Source: Candidatus Kouleothrix ribensis
GTDB taxonomy: Bacteria > Chloroflexota > Chloroflexia > Chloroflexales > Roseiflexaceae
DNA length: 64,000 nucleotides
Assembly (NCBI GenBank): GCA_016722075.1
Contig: JADKGW010000001.1
Span: 2,418,001 to 2,482,000 of the forward strand
Reading direction: 5' to 3'
Part shown: in pieces, positions 1 through 7,641 of the stretch
Position numbering within the stretch: position 1 is the first letter of the stretch
Layout of the letters: every line of letters begins with the position of its first letter
Program-made: the position numbers and the translations under genes
Notes under the pieces: generated by a model
The model's database searches: none
Told to the model about the DNA's origin: nothing
Seen by the model: only the letters and a program-made list of their open reading frames with translations

Positions 1-192
1 GTGGGCCTGGCCATCCTGGTGGTGTACTGGCAGGCCTGGCAGCTCCGGCGGCGCAACCCGGCCATCCTCGACGCGCCGGCAACCCGGCGCGGCTACCTGA
101 TCCGGCTGGGGCTGGGCATCGCGCTGGTGCTGCTCGACGGCTGGCTAGGCGGGCACCTGGTGTATACCCTACGGCTGGGCGTAGGCCACTGA
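1..192 (+). CDS. C-terminal end of a DUF2231-like membrane protein (partial)
   Basis: The window opens inside this gene. Only about 63 residues are visible, and the GTG at base 1 is probably internal rather than the start. The residues form a hydrophobic helix, a short basic loop (QLRRRNPA) and a second hydrophobic helix ending in GGHLVYTLRLGVGH. A Gly-Gly-x-Leu-Val-Tyr ending followed by GVG is typical of the DUF2231 family of small multi-pass membrane proteins of unknown function. It lies 19 bp upstream of the acyltransferase on the same strand and may be co-transcribed with it. The family call rests on this short tail only. Confidence 0.55.
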   Translation: MGLAILVVYWQAWQLRRRNPAILDAPATRRGYLIRLGLGIALVLLDGWLGGHLVYTLRLGVGH

Positions 193-211
193 CACGCTTG
201 AGAGGAGAGCA

Positions 212-901
212 ATGCTGGGCGCGTTCATGTACTTTTGCCTGTGGTTGCCGCTCAATATTGCGCGGCGCGTGTGGTGGAACTGGCAGGTCGAGGGGGTTGA
301 GAATCTACCACCGCGCGGCCAGGGCATGATCATCGCGATCAATCACCTCAACTGGACCGATATTCACATCCTGGGCGCGTCGCTGCCGCTCTCGCATCGC
401 CCGTGGTGGATCGCCAAGATCGAGATGTTCCTCAACCCGCTGGTGACATGGTGGCTCAGGCAGATGCAGGTGATCCCAATCAAGCGCGGCAAGCGCGACA
501 CCGCCGCCATGGATGCCTCGGAAGAGGCGCTGCGCAATGGGGCGGTGCTGATCATCTTCCCCGAGGGGCATCGCAGCCACGGCGAAGGGCTACTCGAGGG
601 CCGCGCCGGCGCGGTGCGGCTGGCGGTGCGCAGCGCCTGCCCGATCGTGCCGATGGCGATCTGGGGAACCGAGGCCGGCCTGGGCGGCGCGGCCAGGCGC
701 AAGCCGATCCGGCTCAAGATTGGCCGGCCATACTACGTGAATATCCCGGCCGACGCCAAAATCCCCAACGATCGCATGAGCCGGCTTACCGAAGACATGA
801 TGCTGCAGATTGCCGAGCTGCTACCCGCGCAGTACTGGGGCTTCTACCGCGAGCGCATGCTAGGCATGGCGGCGCCTAATCCACCCGATCAGGCGCCCTA
901 G
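212..901 (+). CDS. 1-acyl-sn-glycerol-3-phosphate acyltransferase family (PlsC-like)
   Basis: A 229-residue acyltransferase that probably transfers an acyl chain to lysophosphatidic acid in membrane phospholipid synthesis. The catalytic HX4D motif is present as NHLNWTD around residue 44, and the substrate-binding FPEG motif is present as FPEGHRSHGEG around residue 117, at the usual spacing for LPLAT/PlsC proteins. The N-terminus is hydrophobic (MYFCLWLPLNIA), consistent with membrane association. The ATG follows a good ribosome binding site (GAGGAGA). Length fits the family. The exact acceptor cannot be told from sequence; related proteins also acylate other lysolipids. Confidence 0.85.
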   Translation: MLGAFMYFCLWLPLNIARRVWWNWQVEGVENLPPRGQGMIIAINHLNWTDIHILGASLPLSHRPWWIAKIEMFLNPLVTWWLRQMQVIPIKRGKRDTAAMDASEEALRNGAVLIIFPEGHRSHGEGLLEGRAGAVRLAVRSACPIVPMAIWGTEAGLGGAARRKPIRLKIGRPYYVNIPADAKIPNDRMSRLTEDMMLQIAELLPAQYWGFYRERMLGMAAPNPPDQAP

Positions 902-956
902 CCGCGCGCCAAAGGTGCTTGATCTGGCCGGGTTCGTTGCACGGCGCTACAGCGCT

Positions 957-1091
957 CTAGCCCAGCAGCTGGCCTTCGTCGGGCTCGCCGAGCAGTTTGT
1001 TGGTCAGGTAGAGCGCCAGGCGCGTAGCCAGTGCGCTCAGCACCAGGCTGAGCAGGCCATACACCAGCCGCCGTCTCGTATCGTCGTTCAT
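957..1091 (-). CDS. 44-residue membrane miniprotein
   Basis: A short reverse-strand reading frame encodes 44 residues beginning MNDDTRRRLVYGLLS and ending GEPDEGQLLG. It has a basic N-terminus, one hydrophobic helix (about residues 9-30) and an acidic tail. The start is preceded by a GAGGA ribosome binding site about 8 bases upstream, and the codons have the GC-rich third positions of neighbouring genes, so it looks translated. It lies between the convergent acyltransferase and the protease, 90 bp upstream of neither in an operon sense. I do not recognise the family; comparable single-helix miniproteins are common and uncharacterised. Confidence 0.55.
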   Translation of the reverse strand: MNDDTRRRLVYGLLSLVLSALATRLALYLTNKLLGEPDEGQLLG

Positions 1092-1180
1092 GGGCTATCC
1101 TCATCTGCGTAACGTCTAGGCCAGAGGCGCTGGTTGGGTTTGCGCGCTGCATGCCCAAACCCAACCATTACTAACCGCTA

Positions 1181-1906
1181 CTAACCGCGCCGCCGCCCGC
1201 CCAGAATCAGCGTGGCGAAGTACAGCAGCTGCATCACCGCCTGGGCCGCGCCGGCGATGTAGGTCAGCGCTGCGGCATTCAGCATCGAGCTGACGCCCTG
1301 GGCCTCTTGCGTGGTCACCAGGCCATTGCGCATCAACATCTCGCGCGCGCGCGCGCTGGCGTTCAGCTCAACCGGCAACGTCACCAGCGAGAACACCACG
1401 GCCGCGCTCATCAGCACCAGACCGGCCAGCGCCACCGTGAAGCCGATGCTGCCGCCCCGGCCGGCCGCTACGCCAAGCATCAGGCCAATGAACACCAGGA
1501 TGGAGCCAAAGCTAGAACCCACATTCGCGGCGCCGACGATCCCCGAGCGCAGCTGCAGCCAGAAGTAGCCTTGCTTATCTTGCAGCGCATGGCCTAGCTC
1601 GTGCGCCACCACCGCCATCGCAGCCACCGAGGGCGTCTGCGCCGACCCGGCCGATAGCCGCATGACTTTGCTGCGCGGGTCGTAGTGATCGGTCAGATCG
1701 CCGGCGATCATCTCGACTTGCACATAGTCGAGGCCCTCGTTACGCATCAGCACGCGCGCCACGTCGGCACCGGTCATGTTCTGCATGTTGCGCACCTGCG
1801 CATACTTCCGATATGTCGACGAGACCTTCCACTGCGCGAACAGCACCAGCGCCAGCGCCGGCAGCATGAAGATCATATAGCTGGCATTAAAGAATAAGAA
1901 TGGCAT
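1181..1906 (-). CDS. membrane zinc metallopeptidase, YugP family
   Basis: A 241-residue predicted zinc peptidase of the YugP / neutral zinc metallopeptidase family (PF04298). The active site HExxH is seen as VVAHELGHALQD around residue 111. Hydrophobic segments lie at the N-terminus, after the active site (IVGAANVGSSF...), and near the C-terminus, as expected for this membrane-embedded family. Length matches the family (about 225-235 residues). The ATG is preceded by GAGGAGT. Substrates of YugP proteins are not established; they are generally assumed to act in membrane protein quality control. Confidence 0.85.
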   Translation of the reverse strand: MPFLFFNASYMIFMLPALALVLFAQWKVSSTYRKYAQVRNMQNMTGADVARVLMRNEGLDYVQVEMIAGDLTDHYDPRSKVMRLSAGSAQTPSVAAMAVVAHELGHALQDKQGYFWLQLRSGIVGAANVGSSFGSILVFIGLMLGVAAGRGGSIGFTVALAGLVLMSAAVVFSLVTLPVELNASARAREMLMRNGLVTTQEAQGVSSMLNAAALTYIAGAAQAVMQLLYFATLILGGRRRG

Positions 1907-2032
1907 GCCCGTACTCCTCGGCGAACCCGGCCGGTGTATCGGCCGATAAGTGTCGGCCTTCGATAGCTACAATGCGACACAATCGAATTATAGCATCAAC
2001 CGCCGGCCGGGGTATTAGAGCCGTGTTAGAGC

Positions 2033-2182
2033 TCAGCCGGCGTGTGCAGCCGTGCCGATCTGTAGCACTGCGTCGATCGTGCGGGCCAGCCAATTGCGCG
2101 CGCGCCGCCAGCTGCTCGGCGCGTCGCCGGGTGCGATCAGCAGGCCGATCGCAACGCCGCACAGAAATGTGCCCACCTTCAT
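2033..2182 (-). CDS. 49-residue YtxH-like miniprotein, coupled to the upstream gene
   Basis: Reverse-strand frame of 49 codons beginning MKVGTFLCGVAIGLL and ending in GTAAHAG. Its start codon shares one base with the stop codon of the 2184-2460 gene (TGATG), which implies translational coupling. The N-terminal Gly-rich hydrophobic segment followed by IAPGDAPSSWRRAR resembles the glycine-rich helix plus basic segment of YtxH proteins such as its neighbour. It is probably a small membrane protein. The pair may be a duplicated YtxH module. The assignment is by resemblance only. Confidence 0.55.
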   Translation of the reverse strand: MKVGTFLCGVAIGLLIAPGDAPSSWRRARNWLARTIDAVLQIGTAAHAG

Positions 2183-2460
2183 CAGATCCCCCCGCCATGG
2201 CCGGTTGCGTCGGCGGCTGGGCCGTGCTTGAGCAGATCGTGTGCGGCCGTCTGTACCTTGGCAACCGTGTCGCTGGCGACCTGCTGGGCACGCTGCACGG
2301 CATCCTCGGCGCGGTTTTTCAGCTCGAGCCCGCGCTCGGCTACCTGCTCGCGCGCTTCGGCGCCGCTGCGGGGTGTGAGCAGTGCGGCAGCGGCCGCGCC
2401 GGCCACCGCGCCAAGCACCAGCCCGGCTAGAAATAATGCATCGTTCGTTCGCTGGCTCAT
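2182..2460 (-). CDS. YtxH domain-containing protein
   Basis: A 92-residue protein with a Gly/Ala-rich transmembrane helix at residues 10-28 (LAGLVLGAVAGAAAAALL), then TPRSGAEAREQ and an amphipathic, heptad-like region (residues 33-75). This is the layout of YtxH proteins (PF12732), which are short membrane-anchored, stress-associated proteins with LEA-like tails. It is translationally coupled to the downstream 49-codon gene. Molecular function is not known for the family. Confidence 0.75.
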   Translation of the reverse strand: MSQRTNDALFLAGLVLGAVAGAAAAALLTPRSGAEAREQVAERGLELKNRAEDAVQRAQQVASDTVAKVQTAAHDLLKHGPAADATGHGGGI

Positions 2461-2637
2461 AGGTTCTCGCTTCTCTAGTACACCGGTAGCGTCTACTTCT
2501 GATCCGCTATTCTACCGCTGCGCCGGGCGCCGTCAAGTTTGTTCCCACACTGTAACTGGCCCGATCTACCATGCATGTGTTGCTGCTAGAGGCGCAGTTG
2601 GCCATGCCGGCGCGCAGCCGCCCGATCGCGGATGGCA

Positions 2638-2643
2638 TATAAT
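2638..2643 (+). promoter_or_regulatory. -10 box (TATAAT) placing the start of the next gene at the transcript 5' end
   Basis: A consensus TATAAT hexamer ends 7 bases before the ATG at 2651, so the predicted transcription start falls on or beside the start codon. No Shine-Dalgarno sequence fits between them. A leaderless mRNA is therefore likely. No clear -35 box is visible. Confidence 0.5.
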
Positions 2644-2650
2644 AGGCACT

Positions 2651-2905
2651 ATGAACATCGAATTTACCCCCATGGCCGATGCCGATACCGTGGCTGCGGC
2701 GCTGGCCGCGCTGGCCTGCTATATCGAGCCGAGCACACCGGCAGCCGCCGAGCCGCCGGCCGAGCCACAGCCAGCCTGGCGCAGCGCCGGCCTGCTCGCA
2801 GCACAGGGATTGCCGCCAACGCGCCGCGCTCCGTCGGTAGGCTGGGCTGCGGCCGAGCGTGTACGCCGCGAGGCGGGCTGGAGCTTTGGCATCGTGGGAC
2901 TCTAA
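2651..2905 (+). CDS. small protein upstream of biotin carboxylase (possible carboxylase epsilon-like subunit)
   Basis: An 84-residue acidic/Ala-rich protein (MNIEFTPMADADTVAAAL ... WSFGIVGL). An N-terminal helix rich in Ala/Leu (VAAALAALACYIE) is followed by a Pro/Ala-rich linker and a C-terminal segment with conserved-looking tryptophans (WRSAGLLAA, VGWAAAERVRREAGW). This organisation, and the position about 100 bp upstream of an acyl-CoA carboxylase alpha subunit, recalls the small epsilon subunits (AccE) that bridge biotin-dependent carboxylases in Actinobacteria. That likeness is loose and inferred. The -10 box directly upstream suggests leaderless expression. Confidence 0.5.
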   Translation: MNIEFTPMADADTVAAALAALACYIEPSTPAAAEPPAEPQPAWRSAGLLAAQGLPPTRRAPSVGWAAAERVRREAGWSFGIVGL

Positions 2906-3004
2906 GCCGGCCGATAGTGGCAGGGGCACGGCACCCTCGAGCGCGCTGTTGCGCTGGGCAGGCGCGATTGAGGCCCGGCGCTGCTGCCTGGAGTCGAAAC
3001 AAGC

Positions 3005-4774
3005 ATGTTCGATACCGTCCTGATTGCCAATCGCGGCGAGATCGCCCTACGGGTGATGCGCGCCTGTAAAGAGCTAGGCCTGCGCACGGTCGCAGTCTAT
3101 AGCGAGGCCGACCGCGATGCGCCGCATGTGCAGTATGCCGACGCAGCGTTTCTGATTGGGCCTGCGCCGGCACCCCAGAGCTACCTGAACGGCGAGGCGA
3201 TCATTGCAGCCGCCCAGGCCGCCGGCGCCGGCGCCATCCACCCCGGCTACGGCTTCCTGGCCGAGAATGCGCCCTTCGCGCGGGCCTGTGCCGCCGCCGG
3301 GCTGGTGTTCGTTGGCCCGCCGCCCGAGGCCATGGAGCGCATGGGCGGCAAGGTTGCGGCGCGCTGCGAAGCGACTGCCGCCGGTGTGCCGCTGGTGCCT
3401 GGCACGCTCGAGCCGGTCGAGTCGCCTAATGCCGTGGCCACGCTGGCCGAGCAGTTTGGCTACCCGGTGGCGATCAAGGCCGTGGGCGGCGGCGGCGGGC
3501 GCGGGCTGCGGGTGGTGCGCGTGCCCAGCGAGATCCCCGGCGCGTTCGATAGCGCGCGCCGCGAGGCCGAGACGGCCTTCAAGAATCCGCAGCTGTATGT
3601 CGAAAAATACCTCGACGACCCGCGCCATATCGAGATCCAGGTGCTGGCCGATACATTCGGCAATGCCGTGTATCTCGGCGAGCGCGACTGCTCAGTCCAG
3701 CGCCGGCACCAGAAGCTGATCGAAGAATGCCCCTCGACCGTGCTGACACCCGAGCTGCGCGCCAGCATGGGCGCCGCGTCGGTCGCGCTGGCCCGGTCGG
3801 TCGGCTATGTCGGCGCGGGCACGCTCGAGTTCCTGTTCCAGGGTGGCCAGTTCTACTTCCTCGAGATGAATACGCGCATCCAGGTCGAGCATACCGTCAC
3901 CGAGATGGTCACCGGGGTCGATCTGGTGCAGGCGCAGCTTCGCATCGCCATGGGCGAGCGGCTGTGGCTGAGCCAGTCGCAGATCAGCTTGCGCGGCCAC
4001 GCGATCGAGTGCCGGATCAACGCCGAGGATCCGGCGCACGGCTTCCGGCCCTCGCTCGGCACGCTGTCCGAATATGTTGAGCCGACCGGCTACGGCGTGC
4101 GGATCGACAGCGGCGTGCGGCCCGGCTACACCATCCCGCAGTACTACGACTCGATGATCGCCAAGCTGGTGACATGGGGGGCCGATCGGGCCGAGGCGAT
4201 CGGGCGCATGCGCCGCGCGCTGGCCGACTACCGCGTAGCCGGCATGGCCACGACCATCCCATTCCACAGTATGGCGCTGGCGCACCCGGCATTTGTGGCC
4301 GGCGACGCCACGGTCAATTTCATCCCGCGCTACCTGGCCGATCGGCTCAACCAGCTTGCGTCGGCCCATCACGGCGTGGCGGGCGAACCGATCGCGGTGG
4401 CCGAGTTCGCACGCACATTCCAGGTCGAGGTCAATGGCCGGCGCTTCGATGTGCGCGTGGCCGAGCCGGGTGCCGAGGTGTCGGCGCCGGCGACAAACGG
4501 CAAGCGCCCGCCGGCACGGCGAGCCGCGCTGGCTGGGCATAAGCCCGCTGCGGCCGATGGCGTGCTCAGCTCGATCCAGGGCGCCATCCTGGCCGTGAAA
4601 GTCGTGCCTGGCCAGGTGGTCGAGGCCGGCCAGCTGCTGTTCCTGATCGAGGCCATGAAGATGGAGAATGAGATCACCGCGCCGCACGCCGGCACGATCA
4701 GCGCAGTGCGCGTGCAGATCGGCCAGGTGGTCGAAGCCGGCAGCGTGCTGGCCACATACGCGGCGGCGGGCTAA
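3005..4774 (+). CDS. acyl-CoA carboxylase alpha subunit: biotin carboxylase fused to BCCP
   Basis: A 589-residue fusion. Residues 1 to about 450 are a complete biotin carboxylase: FDTVLIANRGEIALRV start, HPGYGFLAENA, ATP-grasp glycine-rich loop (GGGGGRGLR), the GERDCSVQRRHQKLIEE motif, and EMNTRIQVEHTVTE. A linker leads to a C-terminal biotinyl domain with the biotin-accepting lysine in EAMKMENEI (K552). It carboxylates biotin at ATP cost and hands CO2 to a separate carboxyltransferase, which is not in this window. The substrate (acetyl-, propionyl-CoA or pyruvate) cannot be fixed from this subunit. In Chloroflexota such enzymes serve lipid synthesis and, in some lineages, the 3-hydroxypropionate bicycle. 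A strong hairpin follows the stop. Confidence 0.9.
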   Translation: MFDTVLIANRGEIALRVMRACKELGLRTVAVYSEADRDAPHVQYADAAFLIGPAPAPQSYLNGEAIIAAAQAAGAGAIHPGYGFLAENAPFARACAAAGLVFVGPPPEAMERMGGKVAARCEATAAGVPLVPGTLEPVESPNAVATLAEQFGYPVAIKAVGGGGGRGLRVVRVPSEIPGAFDSARREAETAFKNPQLYVEKYLDDPRHIEIQVLADTFGNAVYLGERDCSVQRRHQKLIEECPSTVLTPELRASMGAASVALARSVGYVGAGTLEFLFQGGQFYFLEMNTRIQVEHTVTEMVTGVDLVQAQLRIAMGERLWLSQSQISLRGHAIECRINAEDPAHGFRPSLGTLSEYVEPTGYGVRIDSGVRPGYTIPQYYDSMIAKLVTWGADRAEAIGRMRRALADYRVAGMATTIPFHSMALAHPAFVAGDATVNFIPRYLADRLNQLASAHHGVAGEPIAVAEFARTFQVEVNGRRFDVRVAEPGAEVSAPATNGKRPPARRAALAGHKPAAADGVLSSIQGAILAVKVVPGQVVEAGQLLFLIEAMKMENEITAPHAGTISAVRVQIGQVVEAGSVLATYAAAG

Positions 4775-4800
4775 CGCTAATCGTGCGCAGAATAGTGGGG

Positions 4801-4825
4801 GCGGGGGCGGCTAAGCCGCCCCCGC
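4801..4825 (+). terminator. hairpin terminator after the biotin carboxylase gene
   Basis: A perfect 11-bp GC stem (GCGGGGGCGGC / GCCGCCCCCGC) with a TAA loop lies 27 bp past the stop codon. The following bases (GCTTATTAT) are only moderately T-rich, so termination may be partial. Confidence 0.65.
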
Positions 4826-4904
4826 GCTTATTATGCGCGGCTGCGGCCGGCGTATAATAAGCGCGCAACCCAATCGGCGCTGTGCCGGCTTGCCGATTTT
4901 GCGG

Positions 4905-4994
4905 TATGATAGAAACAGATGTTTCCGGCCGAAGGTAGAACTGTGGCGTGCAGTGCCGTAGTGTTTGAACGCCGCACGCCGCACCACCTACCTT
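4905..4994 (+). promoter_or_regulatory. -10 box and structured leader of the DapA-family gene
   Basis: TATGAT at 4905-4910 is a plausible -10 box about 137 bases upstream of the ATG. The leader it would produce contains two nested inverted repeats: AAGGTAG (4932-4938) with CTACCTT (4988-4994) outside, and GGCGTGC (4945-4951) with GCACGCC (4974-4980) inside. It does not match any riboswitch I know, including the lysine element. Confidence 0.35.
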
Positions 4995-5046
4995 GGGATA
5001 ATGTGAAACTTCCAAGTCGCTACGATCACACCCGAAAGGAACACGC

Positions 5047-5919
5047 ATGCCGCTGCTGTTTGCCGCAAGCCTGACGCCATTTAGCTCGCCGACTGGCGCT
5101 GTCGAGCACGATTGGATCCCGCGCCACCTGCGCTGGCTCGAGGCGCATGGGGTCGACGGTGTCGTGCCCTGCGGCACCACCGGCGAAGGCCCATCGCTCA
5201 GCTTCGATGAGCGCAAGGCAGTGATCGACACCGTGCTGGCACAGCGCGGCGGCCTGCGCGTGATCGCCGGCACCGGCTGCGTCGCGCTGCCCGAGACGAT
5301 CGCAGCCACGCGCTATGCGCTCGAGCGCGGCGCCGACGCGGCGCTGGTGCTGCCGCCCTACTACTTCAAGGGCCTGGCCGATGCCGGGCTGCTGGCGTTC
5401 TACCGCGCGGTGTGCGACGCGCTGCCGCCCGGCGGCACGATCATGCTCTACCACATCCCGCCGATCAGCCAGATCGCGATCCCCACTGCCGTGATCGACG
5501 GCCTGCTCGAAAGCCACCCTGATGCGATCTATGGCCTGAAGGACAGCGGCGGCGATCCTGCACATACGGCCATGCTGATCAAGCGCTACCCGCAGCTGCA
5601 GATCTTCACTGGTGGCGCCCCGGCGCTGGCGCGCGCGCTGAGCGATGGCGCGGCCGGCGGGATCTTCGCGCTGACGAATGCGTTCCCGCGCGAGATGCGC
5701 GCCGTGCTCGATGCGCACGCCGCCGGCGCCGGCATCGCGGCCGCACAGCAGCGGGTTGCCACGATCAGCGAGGCGATGAAACAGCACGGCCAGGTTGCGA
5801 CACTCAAAGCGCTGGTGGCGCCACTGGCCGAGCTGCCGCCTACCTCCGTGCGCGCGCCGCTCGTGAATGTGGCCGAGCCGGCGACGGCGGCGCTGCTGGC
5901 ACAGCTTCGGGCAGACTAG
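5047..5919 (+). CDS. dihydrodipicolinate synthase / N-acetylneuraminate lyase family aldolase
   Basis: A 290-residue class I aldolase of the DapA/NanA family (TIM barrel). Visible family signatures are VPCGTTGEGPSLS (pyruvate carboxylate binding), LPPYYFKG, the tyrosine of YHIPP (Y135) and the Schiff-base lysine of YGLKDSGGD (K165). It condenses or cleaves pyruvate with an aldehyde. It could be DapA in lysine synthesis, but the YHIPP motif (rather than YNVP) and the absence of lysine-pathway neighbours leave open a 2-keto-3-deoxygluconate or hydroxy-oxoglutarate aldolase role. The ATG follows GAAAGGAA. Confidence 0.8.
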   Translation: MPLLFAASLTPFSSPTGAVEHDWIPRHLRWLEAHGVDGVVPCGTTGEGPSLSFDERKAVIDTVLAQRGGLRVIAGTGCVALPETIAATRYALERGADAALVLPPYYFKGLADAGLLAFYRAVCDALPPGGTIMLYHIPPISQIAIPTAVIDGLLESHPDAIYGLKDSGGDPAHTAMLIKRYPQLQIFTGGAPALARALSDGAAGGIFALTNAFPREMRAVLDAHAAGAGIAAAQQRVATISEAMKQHGQVATLKALVAPLAELPPTSVRAPLVNVAEPATAALLAQLRAD

Positions 5920-5938
5920 CCGCGCGCCATTCTTGCAG

Positions 5939-5967
5939 TTGACAATTTATCCGTTTCCGTGTATATT
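5939..5967 (+). promoter_or_regulatory. strong sigma-70-type promoter
   Basis: TTGACA (5939-5944), 17 bases, then TATATT (5962-5967): an almost ideal housekeeping promoter directly after the aldolase stop. It would drive the coiled-coil and SDR genes with a start near 5974. Confidence 0.75.
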
Positions 5968-6005
5968 TCTGATGTGACTGCGACATCAGGATCGATATCA
6001 CCGCA

Positions 6006-6104
6006 GTGCAGGATGCTCAGAAAGGCCACCAGCGCCAGCTCAAACAGCTGCGCGAGCGGGTCGACCAGCTCGAGCGCCGCCTGGCGCGGCTCGAGGATGC
6101 CTGA
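6006..6104 (+). CDS. coiled-coil micro-ORF (about 32 residues)
   Basis: A frame ending at TGA 6102-6104 encodes a clean heptad pattern (QRQLKQLRERVDQL then ERRLARLEDA) with the codon bias of real genes here. The frame is open back to 5973 but has no ATG; GTG at 6006 is the best conventional start, with an AGGA about 14 bases upstream. It lies between the strong promoter and the next coiled-coil gene, 8 bp before its ATG. It may be a short partner of that protein or the decayed remains of its longer N-terminus. The start codon is uncertain. Confidence 0.4.
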   Translation: MQDAQKGHQRQLKQLRERVDQLERRLARLEDA

Positions 6105-6112
6105 GGCAGACC

Positions 6113-6550
6113 ATGAGTGAACCAACCGAGCGCGCGCTCGATCCCACGATCGCCACAGCGCTGGCTGCGCTGGCCGCACGCCTCGACCGGCTGCACGACG
6201 TACAGCAGGCGCAGTCTGAGCTGATCGCACGGCTGTCCGCCAGGGTCGATCAACTTGGCGATCAGGCCAGCCTGCTGAACGGCCAGGGGCTGCTGCTCAG
6301 CAGCCGCGTCGATCAGGCCAGCCGCGATATCTATGGGGCGCGCCAGATCGTGATGCAGGCCGAACACCAACTGCAGCAGGGGCTGGTCAGCATGACCGAG
6401 CGGCTGAACGAGGCCATCGCCGATATTCACCGGCTGCATATGATCCGCGAGTCGCCGGAGTATAAGATCAAGATCCTACGCGACGATCTGCTGTCGCTAG
6501 GCCAGCGGCTCGCGCAGATCGAGCGTACCTACGGGCAGGGCCAGCAGTGA
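6113..6550 (+). CDS. coiled-coil protein of unknown function
   Basis: A 145-residue soluble protein dominated by helices with heptad periodicity (ALAALAARLDRLHDV, LIARLSARVDQL, HQLQQGLVSMTERL, LSLGQRLAQIERTYG). No enzyme motif, signal peptide or membrane segment is visible. It is transcribed behind the strong promoter at 5939 and its stop overlaps the SDR start (GTGA), so the two are coupled. I do not recognise the family; a structural or scaffolding role is only a guess from the coiled coils. Confidence 0.7.
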   Translation: MSEPTERALDPTIATALAALAARLDRLHDVQQAQSELIARLSARVDQLGDQASLLNGQGLLLSSRVDQASRDIYGARQIVMQAEHQLQQGLVSMTERLNEAIADIHRLHMIRESPEYKIKILRDDLLSLGQRLAQIERTYGQGQQ

Positions 6551-7296
6551 GCACGCCGCCGGTTGCCCTGATCACTGGCGCGTCGCGGGGGATCGGCGCG
6601 GCAACTGCGCGCGAGCTGGCGCGGCGCGGCTACGCGCTTGTGCTGGCGGCGCGCTCGGCTGGGCCGCTGGCCGATCTGGCCGGCGAGCTGGGGCGGCGTG
6701 GCGCGCCTGCGCTACCGATCGCGGCCGACCTGTGTAGCGCCGCCGAGGTTGGGCGGCTGGCCGCCGCCACGCTAGGCGTGTTTGGGCGGGTCGATGTGCT
6801 GATCCATAACGCCGGAATCGGCGGGGCCGGGCCGGTTGCGCGGATGGACGGCGCTGCGGCTACGGCCACGCTGGCCACCAACCTGATCGCGCCGATCGAG
6901 CTGACGCGCCTATTGCTGCCGCACATGCTCGCGCGCGGCAGCGGGGCCATCATCTTCATTAGCTCGGTGGCCGGCAGCCTGGGCATCCCCGGCTCGTCGG
7001 TATACTCGGCCAGCAAGTTTGGCCTGCGCGGCTTTGCCGAAAGCCTGCGCCGCGAGGTTGCCCGCCGCGGTGTAGGCGTCACGATCATCTCGCCTGGTTT
7101 CATCCGCACCGCGCTCACCGCCGATCTACGCCTGCCGATGCCTGGGCCGGCGCTGGTGGCTCGCGCGGTCGCCCGCGCGATCGAGCACCCACGCCGCGAG
7201 GTGTTCGTGCCGAGCTACTACCGGCCGCTGGTATGGGCCGCGCAGGCCCTGCCATGGCTGGCAGATCTGGCGCTACAACGCCAGCGCCGCCGTTGA
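6547..7296 (+). CDS. short-chain dehydrogenase/reductase (SDR)
   Basis: A 249-residue classical SDR oxidoreductase. The NAD(P)-binding TGxxxGxG motif is present as TGASRGIGAATA near the N-terminus, the NAG-type motif as HNAGIGG, the catalytic serine in IFISSVAGS and the YxxxK pair in YSASKFGL. R and S residues after the Rossmann beta2 strand (AARSAG) suggest NADP preference. The GTG start overlaps the preceding stop by 4 bp. The substrate cannot be inferred; the C-terminal basic/aromatic tail (YYRPLVWAAQALPW) suggests peripheral membrane contact, as in many lipid-acting SDRs. Confidence 0.85.
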   Translation: MSTPPVALITGASRGIGAATARELARRGYALVLAARSAGPLADLAGELGRRGAPALPIAADLCSAAEVGRLAAATLGVFGRVDVLIHNAGIGGAGPVARMDGAAATATLATNLIAPIELTRLLLPHMLARGSGAIIFISSVAGSLGIPGSSVYSASKFGLRGFAESLRREVARRGVGVTIISPGFIRTALTADLRLPMPGPALVARAVARAIEHPRREVFVPSYYRPLVWAAQALPWLADLALQRQRRR

Positions 7297-7373
7297 CACT
7301 ACCTGCAAAGCGCGGTATAGTACCGGCGCCGATTGAGCGCCGGCCGTGCGAAGGCGGCCTGATGTGACACGCA

Positions 7374-7580
7374 ATGGATAATCTCGAACTTGCTGCGGCG
7401 GAGCTGCCGGAGGCCATGCGCGCTTGGCTTGCCTTGCAACCCGCCGTTGTCGTTTCTATCGAGCTGATCGACGGCGAGCGCGTGCTGGTGCGCCCGCTGC
7501 CTGGCATTGCGCCCGAGCTGCTGGCGCGCGCGCAGGTGACACTGGCACAGTATCGCGATGCGCTGATGAATCTCACATGA
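7374..7580 (+). CDS. small protein preceding tandem Doc genes (possible antitoxin)
   Basis: A 68-residue protein (MDNLELAAAELPEAMRAW ... AQYRDALMNLT). It has no recognisable DNA-binding motif, and it is not an obvious Phd homologue. Its place 61 bp upstream of a death-on-curing gene, small size and C-terminal helix with basic/hydrophobic pattern are what one expects of an antitoxin that neutralises a toxin by wrapping a C-terminal helix round it. This is inferred from context only. Confidence 0.5.
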   Translation: MDNLELAAAELPEAMRAWLALQPAVVVSIELIDGERVLVRPLPGIAPELLARAQVTLAQYRDALMNLT

Positions 7581-7641
7581 CCCGGCCCACGCAGCCGGCG
7601 GTTTTACCTGCGGCCGCGCAATACCTGCCAGCTGAACATTC

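Noticed and set aside
5974..6120. Leaderless GTG frame starting at the predicted transcription start near 5974
   Set aside because: Its translation is Ser/Arg-rich and irregular, whereas the overlapping frame ending at 6104 shows coiled-coil heptads and the expected codon bias.
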